From the NCBI GenBank assembly GCA_031266095.1, contig JAISBR010000084.1:1-6826 (forward strand): a DNA stretch of 6,826 nt, written 5' to 3'. Both the position numbers and the translations under genes were made by a program. Every line of letters starts with the position of its first letter. Positions within the stretch are counted from its first letter, which is position 1. Below are positions 1 through 4,115 of this stretch, piece after piece. The notes under the pieces are model-generated. The model was given only the letters and a program-made list of their open reading frames with translations. It was not told the origin of the DNA and made no database searches. Source of the stretch: Treponema sp. Lineage in GTDB: Bacteria > Spirochaetota > Spirochaetia > Treponematales > Breznakiellaceae.

Positions 1-317
1 ATGAACGGATAGATGGGGTGAAAAAACATGAACGGCACTGGATCAATCACCAGTTGTGGAAAGTCCTCAATGGTAATCTGCCGGATCACCGGCTCAAGGA
101 TTTTCCCACGCTTCGCCGCGCGGCTCATTTCCGAAGCGGGCACAAGCCCCTTTTTCTGCAAGTACAGGGTAAGCGGGCTCGCAAAATTATTCATGCCCAT
201 TACCGCCCCGGCATCCGATCCGCCCAGGCTGTCCATGCGCTTTTTCAGCCACACCTCATATTCCATTCCTGCTGTGGAAATATGAGGCGTAGTGTCAAGA
301 ATACTCTGATAAATCAT
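1..317 (-). CDS. YqaJ-type viral recombinase / lambda-exonuclease-like nuclease (N-terminal part, cut by window edge)
   Basis: Reading leftwards from an ATG at 315-317, 105 codons stay open to the window edge. A strong GGAGG at 326-330 sits 8 nt upstream, which fixes the start. The protein has the N-terminal signature of the YqaJ family: a GGSDAGAVMG segment (residues 32-41), then SPLTLYLQKKG (47-57), then RGKILEPVIR (70-79), where E75 would match the first metal-binding acidic residue. The HPIYPF stretch (100-105) fits the usual lead-in to the catalytic DG motif, which lies outside the window. The family are 5'-3' dsDNA exonucleases of the PD-(D/E)XK fold that make single strands for a RecT/Bet-type annealing protein in phage recombination. 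It is the last gene seen in the leftward operon, 24 nt after the 56-aa gene. Assignment rests on motif recognition; the catalytic half is unseen. Confidence 0.82.
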   Translation of the reverse strand, partial: MIYQSILDTTPHISTAGMEYEVWLKKRMDSLGGSDAGAVMGMNNFASPLTLYLQKKGLVPASEMSRAAKRGKILEPVIRQITIEDFPQLVIDPVPFMFFHPIYPF

Positions 318-341
318 TCTCTTTGCCTCCAAAATTATTTT

Positions 342-512
342 TTAAGCTACCATCCGAATATTCGGATGGCGGCATCGATCTATATCATTCAAAACAAATT
401 TCATTATCCGGCTGTCTCCCACGACGCATGAAACGCCGATTACACCTCCTTCCCCATAGGCAAATTGGGATGCCGTAACATAAAGTAAATCGCCCTTTTT
501 GAATTTGGGCAT
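342..512 (-). CDS. Small phage-type protein, 56 aa, unknown function
   Basis: An ATG at 510-512 opens a 56-residue frame ending in TAA at 342-344; the codon just before the ATG is a stop, so it cannot start earlier. The protein begins MPKFKKGDLLYV, a beta-strand-like opening found in small SH3/KOW-like proteins, continues with a Gly/Val-rich middle (residues 21-31) and ends HPNIRMVA. Composition is that of a folded protein. It lies 90 nt after the stop of the 133-aa gene and 24 nt before the YqaJ-type gene, same strand. No clear Shine-Dalgarno precedes it. A competing 70-aa frame (385-597, ATG with GAGG 10 nt upstream) overlaps it for 128 nt; that frame starts plausibly but becomes Arg/Cys-rich and noise-like where the two overlap, so I prefer this one. 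No function is recognised. Confidence 0.55.
   Translation of the reverse strand: MPKFKKGDLLYVTASQFAYGEGGVIGVSCVVGDSRIMKFVLNDIDRCRHPNIRMVA
350..369. repeat. 20-bp perfect palindrome inside the end of the 56-aa gene
   Basis: CCATCCGAAT is followed directly by its exact reverse complement ATTCGGATGG with no spacer. It lies in the last codons of the 56-aa gene and about 30 nt upstream of the YqaJ-type start codon. No T-run follows on either strand, so it is not a classical terminator. A dimeric protein site or an RNA hairpin near the next ribosome-binding site are possible roles. Confidence 0.6.
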
Positions 513-602
513 TTATTATCAATTCATACATGCGCTCTACTTCATGCCAAAAAGACCCGGCGTAATAGAAGAAAAGCGCAAGAACCTGTCTGTTCATACT
601 GT

Positions 603-1004
603 TTAATCCTCTTGGCTAATTTTTTTTGTGCATTGCATCATGTGCAAACACAAAGTCCACAAATCATCAACTTGTGATTCGGTAAACTTTTCGTCATAGC
701 CAATCTCCAATATTCTTTGCAAAGTATCACAACCGGAACATGATCCATATTCAACCGAAGTATAAAATGTGCTATGTGTAGTTGGTTGGTATGTAGCTTC
801 CGCCCAAACAAAAATCAACGTTCCTTGATAATCGCCATAGTCAATAGACTGTATTCCGCCATCGTGGAGTTCAAAATCGATTGTTTCAAGCGTTAATTTT
901 AACAAATCTAAATAGCAGTCTATACTTCCATGATCCATATCACTCAAACGTTCTTTGAGTTTCGCTTGCCCGGCATCCCATAACTTCAAAATATCCGCAT
1001 CCAT
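603..1004 (-). CDS. Conserved-looking phage hypothetical protein, 133 aa
   Basis: The ATG at 1002-1004 lies 3 nt after the stop of the metallopeptidase-like gene, so translation is probably coupled; the upstream AGGGA about 9 nt away is a weak ribosome site. The protein is acidic and soluble, with no signal peptide or membrane segment. It has a helical N-terminus (residues 1-40), a beta-rich middle with DYGDYQGTLIFVW (55-67), a YGSCSGCD motif (86-93), and a helical C-terminus with further cysteines (C119, C125). From memory, the YGSCSGCD block is typical of small hypothetical proteins in phages and prophages. The paired cysteines could bind metal or form a disulphide, but no catalytic site is evident and no function is assigned. 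Confidence 0.8.
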   Translation of the reverse strand: MDADILKLWDAGQAKLKERLSDMDHGSIDCYLDLLKLTLETIDFELHDGGIQSIDYGDYQGTLIFVWAEATYQPTTHSTFYTSVEYGSCSGCDTLQRILEIGYDEKFTESQVDDLWTLCLHMMQCTKKISQED

Positions 1005-1007
1005 TTA

Positions 1008-1817
1008 TTAATCCCTGCCTTCAAGCTGTTCGTTTAATTCCTCAAGCCGATGGGCAAGGCTTTCGATAGTACGCTCAATCCGCCGCTTTTCCTTCATAAG
1101 CGTAATGGTTTCATCTTCGCCATCCGGTGCGCGGGCGGGGGACGTGGTAGCCTTCTTTGCCTGTACCACGCTTTTCCCTTCATGCCCCGCCGCTATAATG
1201 GCATCGCGTTTATCCTCGTTGCGCTGTTTCGCCGCCTCTGCCTGAATATCCGCGCCGACATCTTGATCGCCCATGTTATAGGCGGCGACACTGCTTTTCA
1301 TGGTGGATTGCGAAATTTGCGCCCTCCGTTCCATGACATCCTCAAAGCGCAAGCCCTTTGTCTCGCATACCTCCTGCGCACGGAGCAGAACCTGCCCTAA
1401 CTGCCGTTGCAATTCCGCAATTTGCTTGCTGATTTTGCGGACTTCTTCAATCACCTTTTGCGTGTCCGCGTCGATTTCCGGTCGGTAGATTCCCGCCGTC
1501 TCCGCCTTGTCAACAAGGTCATGGAATGTTGCCCAGAATAATTGGGAATGGGCGCGGGCACTTTTCTTCCCATTTTCCGTAATGAGAATATGATGGGTAA
1601 GTTCATGTATCGCCGTGAACATTAAAAGGTTTTCGTTTTGAGTTCCCCCATCATCCACAAGGTTTCTGTTGTGAATAATGATCTCTGGTGTTTTATCCAT
1701 TCCCCATTTGTAGAGGCCGTTTACCTTCTTGCTTTTCTTTCCAGAAAAAATCACGTTGTATTCAGCCGGAGATTTATGTAATTTTTGCAACAACTCTTTT
1801 ACCATGTCCTGATTCAT
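1008..1817 (-). CDS. HExxH metallopeptidase-like phage protein with coiled-coil C-terminus, 269 aa
   Basis: The ATG at 1815-1817 has GGAGGAG 7 nt upstream. Residues 1-105 form a small zincin-like domain: an EIIIHNRNL strand (45-53), then FTAIHELTHHIL (67-78), whose H71-E72-x-x-H75 is the zinc-binding and catalytic motif; H90 in AHSQLFW is a possible third ligand. This layout resembles SprT-like and ImmA/IrrE-type peptidases, but I cannot place it in either. Residues 115-150 and 240-266 are charged heptad-like helices (coiled coil), joined by a low-complexity linker (190-235). No signal peptide, so it should be cytoplasmic. It lies between the variable protein (52-nt gap) and the 133-aa gene (3-nt gap). 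A role in cleaving a repressor or processing a partner is conceivable but not shown. Confidence 0.82.
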   Translation of the reverse strand: MNQDMVKELLQKLHKSPAEYNVIFSGKKSKKVNGLYKWGMDKTPEIIIHNRNLVDDGGTQNENLLMFTAIHELTHHILITENGKKSARAHSQLFWATFHDLVDKAETAGIYRPEIDADTQKVIEEVRKISKQIAELQRQLGQVLLRAQEVCETKGLRFEDVMERRAQISQSTMKSSVAAYNMGDQDVGADIQAEAAKQRNEDKRDAIIAAGHEGKSVVQAKKATTSPARAPDGEDETITLMKEKRRIERTIESLAHRLEELNEQLEGRD

Positions 1818-1837
1818 GCTCTTACTCCTCCTATTCC

Positions 1838-1862
1838 GCCCCTGGATCAGGGATTCAGGGGC
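1838..1862 (-). repeat. Hairpin just after the variable-protein gene
   Basis: GCCCCTG and CAGGGGC form a perfect 7-bp stem around an 11-nt loop, beginning 7 nt past the variable protein's stop codon and ending 20 nt before the next start codon. No T-run follows, so termination is unlikely. Several characterised DGRs have a GC-rich hairpin or cruciform just downstream of the variable repeat that aids retrohoming, usually with a tetraloop; the longer loop here makes that match only tentative. Confidence 0.45.
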
Positions 1863-1869
1863 CAGGTTT

Positions 1870-2787
1870 TCAGTTTTTCAAGTTGATAAAAGCGGGCCGA
1901 CAACCGATGTTGCTGCTCACGTCCGACCGGCGATCATTCAAAACCAGGGCCGCCAACCCCGCGCCCGCACCGTCGTACCAGCTGCCACCCCGGATCGGCA
2001 AACGCTCGCCGTAGTTGCGTACCCAGATGGGGCCGTCTGTTTCCGCATAGACTGGAGTAGCGGACGGAATAATCATCATTTGGGCCAGCTTTTCTATCTG
2101 TGATTGATGAAAATTTTTAAACCATTCCAATTTAGAAAAATAATCAAGCATAACCCAATCATTATCCCGGTCATCCTCTATCCCCTTTGGGTCTGCCTCT
2201 GTATAGTGTGTTATTTCATTATTGAGGATAGGGCTACCTTTAATGTCATCAAAAAACACTCCCAGAGAGGGCCAGTCTTTCTCCGGCAGTTCAAAGTTGT
2301 TATCGCCGAGGGTAAAAATTTCCCCATCCACAATTTTGAGGCCGTCAATCCAATCCCACCATTCCTTTTCAAAATAGCGGTTCCGGTTCTTTACCAGGTG
2401 CATGACCAGGGCGGCGTATTCCCAATTATTCAATAAATGCCAACCCTTGCCCTTCTTGGCACAGGATTCCCGCGCTTCGTCAAAATTGATGCTGCGGGTT
2501 GCCCGTTCGCCGGGAATGGAATAGGCCCTCCCGTCAATAATTGTGGCGTTTACCTGACCAATAAAGATTTCCTCTACTTCTTTGCCATCCACCATAAAGG
2601 CGGGATGAACGCCCCGGCCCAAACTGGAATCAATGGTTTCCTCATTGAAGCGGGGAATCCGCAACATATAGGAAGGGATGTCGAAATCATCGTACATAAC
2701 CGTTACCGATCCCTCCGTGCGCTTTTCGATTTCCCGCCGCAATGCGTCCCGGATAATGATAACCGGGGGTTTTTCCGTCTTGCTCAT
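1870..2787 (-). CDS. DGR-type variable protein with C-type-lectin / FGE-sulfatase-like fold, 305 aa
   Basis: The ATG (2785-2787) overlaps the preceding stop as ATGA, with an AGAGGAGA ribosome site. The N-terminal part has IPRFNEETI (44-52), GVHPAFMVDG (59-68) and EIFIGQVNA (73-81), then SINFDEARESCAKKGKGWHLLNNWEYAAL (99-127, given here as a positional motif), all typical of phage DGR target proteins built on the formylglycine-generating-enzyme/C-type-lectin fold. The C-terminal segment is the diversified ligand-binding face: fixed RGGSW (266-270), GAGAGLAAL (273-281), RRSD (286-289) and NIGCRPAF (293-300), with substitution-prone positions between. Such proteins usually decorate phage tails or cell surfaces and bind varied ligands. 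No signal peptide or lipobox is seen. It sits among recombination-type genes rather than tail genes, and no reverse transcriptase or template repeat is present here, so active diversification is unproven. Confidence 0.85.
   Translation of the reverse strand: MSKTEKPPVIIIRDALRREIEKRTEGSVTVMYDDFDIPSYMLRIPRFNEETIDSSLGRGVHPAFMVDGKEVEEIFIGQVNATIIDGRAYSIPGERATRSINFDEARESCAKKGKGWHLLNNWEYAALVMHLVKNRNRYFEKEWWDWIDGLKIVDGEIFTLGDNNFELPEKDWPSLGVFFDDIKGSPILNNEITHYTEADPKGIEDDRDNDWVMLDYFSKLEWFKNFHQSQIEKLAQMMIIPSATPVYAETDGPIWVRNYGERLPIRGGSWYDGAGAGLAALVLNDRRSDVSSNIGCRPAFINLKN
1888..1992 (-). other. Candidate DGR variable region (VR) at the 3' end of the lectin-fold gene
   Basis: Covers residues 266-300 of the variable protein. 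Codons at likely variable positions are of the kind that arise from AAY template codons by adenine mutagenesis: TAC and GAC (271-272), GGC (275), AAT and GAT (284-285), GAC (289), AGC AGC AAC (291-293). They are interleaved with invariant GC-rich codons. The GC-rich stretch TCGGCCCGC near the end is a candidate initiation-of-homing site. No matching template repeat was found by eye in this window, so the limits are inferred from the protein motif only. Confidence 0.55.
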
Positions 2788-3011
2788 GCTCTATTCTCCT
2801 CTTGTATGATTTTTCGAGGCTTCCGCCTCGGAGTAACCTTGAATGTGCCGTAGACCGGATCAACCGTTTCGGCATACAGCGGATTGTCTTTGCGCAACTT
2901 GCCCTTATCGCCGCACCTGCACCTAATCCAGTTTTTAACCTGGGCAGGGCGCACATCACCAGGAATATCAATGTCAAAATCGATATGATACCGCTTGCGC
3001 TTTTCACTCAT
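2784..3011 (-). CDS. Small basic phage-type protein, 75 aa, unknown function
   Basis: I choose the ATG at 3009-3011, which has GGAGG 8 nt upstream, rather than an earlier in-frame ATG at 3101 that would overlap the preceding gene by almost 100 nt. It overlaps the 107-aa gene by 8 nt and the variable-protein gene by 4 nt (ATGA), so it is firmly inside the operon. The protein opens with a charged segment and an acidic strand (YHIDFDIDIPGDV, 8-20), has a CRCG cysteine pair (31-34), and ends in a basic tail (PRRKPRKII, 61-69). No family is recognised. The basic tail may bind nucleic acid; that is a guess from composition. Confidence 0.72.
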   Translation of the reverse strand: MSEKRKRYHIDFDIDIPGDVRPAQVKNWIRCRCGDKGKLRKDNPLYAETVDPVYGTFKVTPRRKPRKIIQEENRA

Positions 3012-3327
3012 GGAGCTTGCCTCCTTTGGTTTGGAGGTCGGAATTGAGTATTTTCTGGAGAGCGTCTTTTTCCCGTGCTTTTTGGTAGCCGGTTGCCTCA
3101 TCTATGAGCGCGGTAATTCCGACCTTTGCCAAACTGGTAAGCAGTTCGCGGCCTTGCGTTGCCACGTTTTGGTTATCCTGCGGCTCAAAAATCTGTGTTG
3201 CCGACCATAGCCGAATACGGGCACCGGTTTTGCCGTTTATCGGGCAAGCCTTGTTCATTGCGCGATGATCGCGGAATTCGCAACCGCAATTCTTGCAAAG
3301 CTCCGGCCCCTTGAAAAATTTCTTCAC
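3004..3327 (-). CDS. Cys-rich N-terminus plus P63C-like C-terminus, phage-type protein, 107 aa
   Basis: Start is GTG at 3325-3327, with GGAG 7 nt upstream. The N-terminus carries CKNCGC (11-16) with H21 and C28, a possible small zinc site. The C-terminal half, GITALIDEATGYQKAREKDALQ (70-91, quoted by position), matches the IDEATGYQ signature of the P63C-type domain found in phage and mobile-element proteins, whose molecular role is not established. It is the first gene of the leftward operon and follows an unusually long structured leader (3328 to about 3573). The stop overlaps the next start. Confidence is high that it is a gene, modest on domain identity. Confidence 0.78.
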   Translation of the reverse strand: MKKFFKGPELCKNCGCEFRDHRAMNKACPINGKTGARIRLWSATQIFEPQDNQNVATQGRELLTSLAKVGITALIDEATGYQKAREKDALQKILNSDLQTKGGKLHE

Positions 3328-3355
3328 TTCTTGTCTCCATCCGTCCGTCTATATC

Positions 3356-3386
3356 GTTTCAATCCATGCGCCATAGGCGCGGCGAC
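3356..3386 (-). CRISPR. Solitary type I-C-like CRISPR repeat in the operon leader
   Basis: On the minus strand the 31-nt element starts GTCGCC, has a perfect stem GCGCC-TAT-GGCGC (3368-3380), and ends ATGGATTGAAAC. That is the layout of type I-C repeats: GTCGC, a GC stem with short loop, then (G/A)TGGATTGAAA(C/T). The crRNA-sense orientation is the same as the operon. No second repeat is present within about 70 nt on either side, so it is not an array. It ends 28 nt before the GTG start of the 107-aa gene, so a spacer-length stretch after it covers that gene's ribosome site and start codon. Phages are known to carry solitary repeats acting as RNA anti-CRISPRs; whether this one does is inference. 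Confidence 0.6.
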
Positions 3387-3397
3387 TTCCAAAAGAA

Positions 3398-3436
3398 GCC
3401 TCCGGGGTTTCCGGGAGGGGAATCCACCCCGGAGGC
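3398..3436 (-). terminator. GC-rich 11-bp hairpin, second terminator-like element of the leader
   Basis: GCCTCCGGGGT (3398-3408) and its exact complement (3426-3436) enclose a 17-nt loop. On the minus strand TTCTTTTGG follows, a broken T-run, so termination would be partial. The loop contains CCGGGAGG, which can also pair with CCTCCGG of an arm, so at least two folds are possible. It lies 11 nt upstream of the CRISPR-like repeat. Confidence 0.5.
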
Positions 3437-3484
3437 AATAAAAAAGGCCCGTCTCTGGTCCCTCGCAAAACCAAGAAACGGGCC
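3437..3484 (-). terminator. Intrinsic terminator in the operon leader, with interacting loop
   Basis: On the minus strand GGCCCGT pairs with ACGGGCC and the stem continues, with G-T pairs and one bulged T, through TTCT/AGAG and GGT/ACC, giving about 14 bp. TTTTTTATT follows (3445-3437), a textbook Rho-independent signature. The loop holds TGCGAGGG, perfectly complementary to the CCCTCGCA loop of the hairpin just upstream. It would end transcripts about 110 nt before the 107-aa gene, implying attenuation unless it is bypassed or a promoter lies further down. Confidence 0.7.
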
Positions 3485-3495
3485 GTAAATCCGGC

Positions 3496-3538
3496 TAAAC
3501 CGGATAAGTCTATGCGAGGGTTAGGCTTATCCGGTTTA
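3496..3538 (-). ncRNA. 13-bp leader hairpin with loop complementary to the terminator loop
   Basis: TAAACCGGATAAG (3496-3508) and its exact complement (3526-3538) form a 13-bp stem. After one mismatch, three more pairs close a 9-nt loop, ACCCTCGCA on the minus strand. CCCTCGCA pairs over all 8 nt with the terminator loop at 3460-3467. The arm at 3500-3505 can instead pair with 3489-3494 (ATCCGG/CCGGAT), a smaller exclusive hairpin. Confidence 0.6.
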
Positions 3539-3544
3539 ATCTCC

Positions 3545-3564
3545 CCCTGTCGTTTCCGACAGGG
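3545..3564 (-). ncRNA. 8-bp leader hairpin with GAAA tetraloop
   Basis: On the minus strand CCCTGTCG-GAAA-CGACAGGG is a perfect 8-bp stem with a GNRA tetraloop; the plus strand would give a less stable TTTC loop, which favours function in leftward RNA. It would be the first structure in the leader if transcription starts near 3573. It may stabilise the 5' end or act as a transcription-pause hairpin. Confidence 0.5.
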
Positions 3565-3574
3565 TTAATACGTA

Positions 3575-3589
3575 GTGCTAAATTAGCAC
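3575..3589. promoter_or_regulatory. 15-bp palindrome, candidate operator over the leftward -10 element
   Basis: GTGCTAA-A-TTAGCAC is a perfect 7-bp dyad around one base. It overlaps the proposed -10 of the leftward promoter, where a bound dimer would block transcription. The nearby ribbon-helix-helix protein is an obvious candidate ligand, but nothing in the sequence proves this. Confidence 0.4.
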
Positions 3590-3608
3590 CGCATATTCAT
3601 CACGTCAA
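3580..3608 (-). promoter_or_regulatory. Candidate promoter of the leftward operon
   Basis: On the minus strand TTGACG (3608-3603, 5 of 6 matches to the -35 consensus) is followed after exactly 17 bp by TAATTT (3585-3580, 3 of 6 for the -10). The weak -10 lies inside the dyad described separately. Transcription would start near 3573 and give a leader of about 245 nt before the 107-aa gene. Confidence 0.4.
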
Positions 3609-3659
3609 GCAGTATAATCAAAAATTCCTAGAAAATCACCGCTTTTTCACCGTTTCTTG

Positions 3660-3690
3660 TATTATGTTTTCACCACAATTCCGATACTAT
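3660..3690 (+). promoter_or_regulatory. Weak promoter candidate for the ribbon-helix-helix gene
   Basis: TACTAT (3685-3690, 5 of 6 for a -10) ends 4 nt before the ATG at 3695 and has only a poor -35 (TTATGT, 3662-3667) 17 bp upstream. If used, the message would start at or just past the start codon, nearly leaderless. TATTAT (3660-3665) and TATAAT (3613-3618) are alternative -10 boxes without good -35 partners; either would give a normal leader. Confidence 0.3.
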
Positions 3691-3694
3691 AGGT

Positions 3695-3949
3695 ATGGCA
3701 AGTTTCCGCTTTACCCAAACCTTTGAGTCCCTTCTTGACGAGCTTTGCGAAAAGCTCAACAAGACGAAAACCGCTGTAATTGTGGATGCCGTTACCGCTT
3801 ACGCTTCCGGCACCCTTCCCGATAGGGAATTGATCTCCCGCTTTGATACCATCGCGGGCGAAACTGCGGCTTTGAAGCAAGGCCAGTCCGAAATCCGTAC
3901 CCTGTGCCTTCAAATCCTCAAAAACCAGCAGGGTGATATTACACCCTGA
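3695..3949 (+). CDS. Ribbon-helix-helix (Arc/CopG-type) DNA-binding protein, 84 aa
   Basis: Residues 2-8 (ASFRFTQ) form the DNA-contacting strand, 9-21 the first helix (TFESLLDELCEKL), NKTKT the turn, and 24-38 the second helix (TAVIVDAVTAYAS). This is the classic layout of small dimeric repressors in phages and plasmids. Residues 45-79 form a helical tail that may drive oligomerisation. It is divergent from the leftward operon, with 367 bp of palindromic and hairpin-rich DNA between them, so it may autoregulate and repress leftward transcription. The ATG is preceded only by AGGT, too close for a good ribosome site, and no better in-frame start exists upstream. An opposite-strand frame across this gene is judged a shadow because this frame has a recognisable fold. 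Confidence 0.75.
   Translation: MASFRFTQTFESLLDELCEKLNKTKTAVIVDAVTAYASGTLPDRELISRFDTIAGETAALKQGQSEIRTLCLQILKNQQGDITP
3919..3948 (-). terminator. Weak terminator at the end of the tRNA-bearing leftward unit
   Basis: CAGGGTG and CACCCTG form a perfect 7-bp stem with a 6-nt loop (3929-3948). On the minus strand CTGGTTTTTG follows, an interrupted T-run. It overlaps the last codons and stop of the ribbon-helix-helix gene. On the plus strand no T-run follows directly, so it more likely ends leftward transcripts coming from the tRNAs. Confidence 0.4.
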
Positions 3950-4001
3950 AAACCTCCTTTCCTTAAAATGGCGGGGGTATCCGCTTTCTAGCAGGTTTAC
4001 C

Positions 4002-4083
4002 CCGACCGGCATTGACCAGCCGCGTCCGAACCAACGCATCATTCAATGCCAAACCACTATTAAGCCTAGGACCAGCCGGTCGG
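4002..4083 (-). ncRNA. Nested inverted-repeat structure downstream of tRNA-Met, possible structured RNA
   Basis: An outer stem pairs CCGACCGGC (4002-4010) with GCCGGTCGG (4075-4083). Inside it GGCATTGA (4009-4016) pairs with TCAATGCC (4043-4050), the two sharing 2 nt, and innermost GCGT pairs with ACGC around an 8-nt loop. GACCAGCCG also occurs twice as a direct repeat (4014-4022, 4070-4078). This is too ordered for chance spacer, but no known RNA family is recognised and it does not fit a tRNA. Strand is assumed from the neighbouring tRNA. The rest of 3950-4115 shows no convincing gene. Confidence 0.4.
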
Positions 4084-4115
4084 TATCGTTCCACCCATCG
4101 GCTGTCTGTCGGCCC

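Noticed and set aside
385..597. 70-aa minus-strand ORF with a GAGG ribosome site
   Set aside because: Its second half is Arg/Cys-rich and unlike a folded protein, and it overlaps the more protein-like 56-aa frame. Kept as an open question in the findings.
1688..2853. Several plus-strand ORFs over the variable protein and peptidase genes
   Set aside because: Antisense shadows: no ribosome sites or motifs, and the minus frames carry clear conserved signatures.
2687..3101. Longer or shifted frames around the 75-aa gene (106 aa at 2687-3007; ATG at 3101)
   Set aside because: The 106-aa frame runs against the variable-protein frame and has low-complexity composition; the 3101 start overlaps the 107-aa gene heavily, while the ATG at 3011 has its own GGAGG.
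3421..3436. Possible second CRISPR repeat, because GTGGATT recurs 60 nt from the first
   Set aside because: Only 7 nt match; the GTCGC start, the stem and the GAAAC end are missing. It is part of the terminator-like hairpin.
3662..4042. 126-aa minus-strand ORF opposite the ribbon-helix-helix gene
   Set aside because: No recognisable fold, no ribosome site, and it crosses hairpins; the plus strand encodes a clear ribbon-helix-helix protein.
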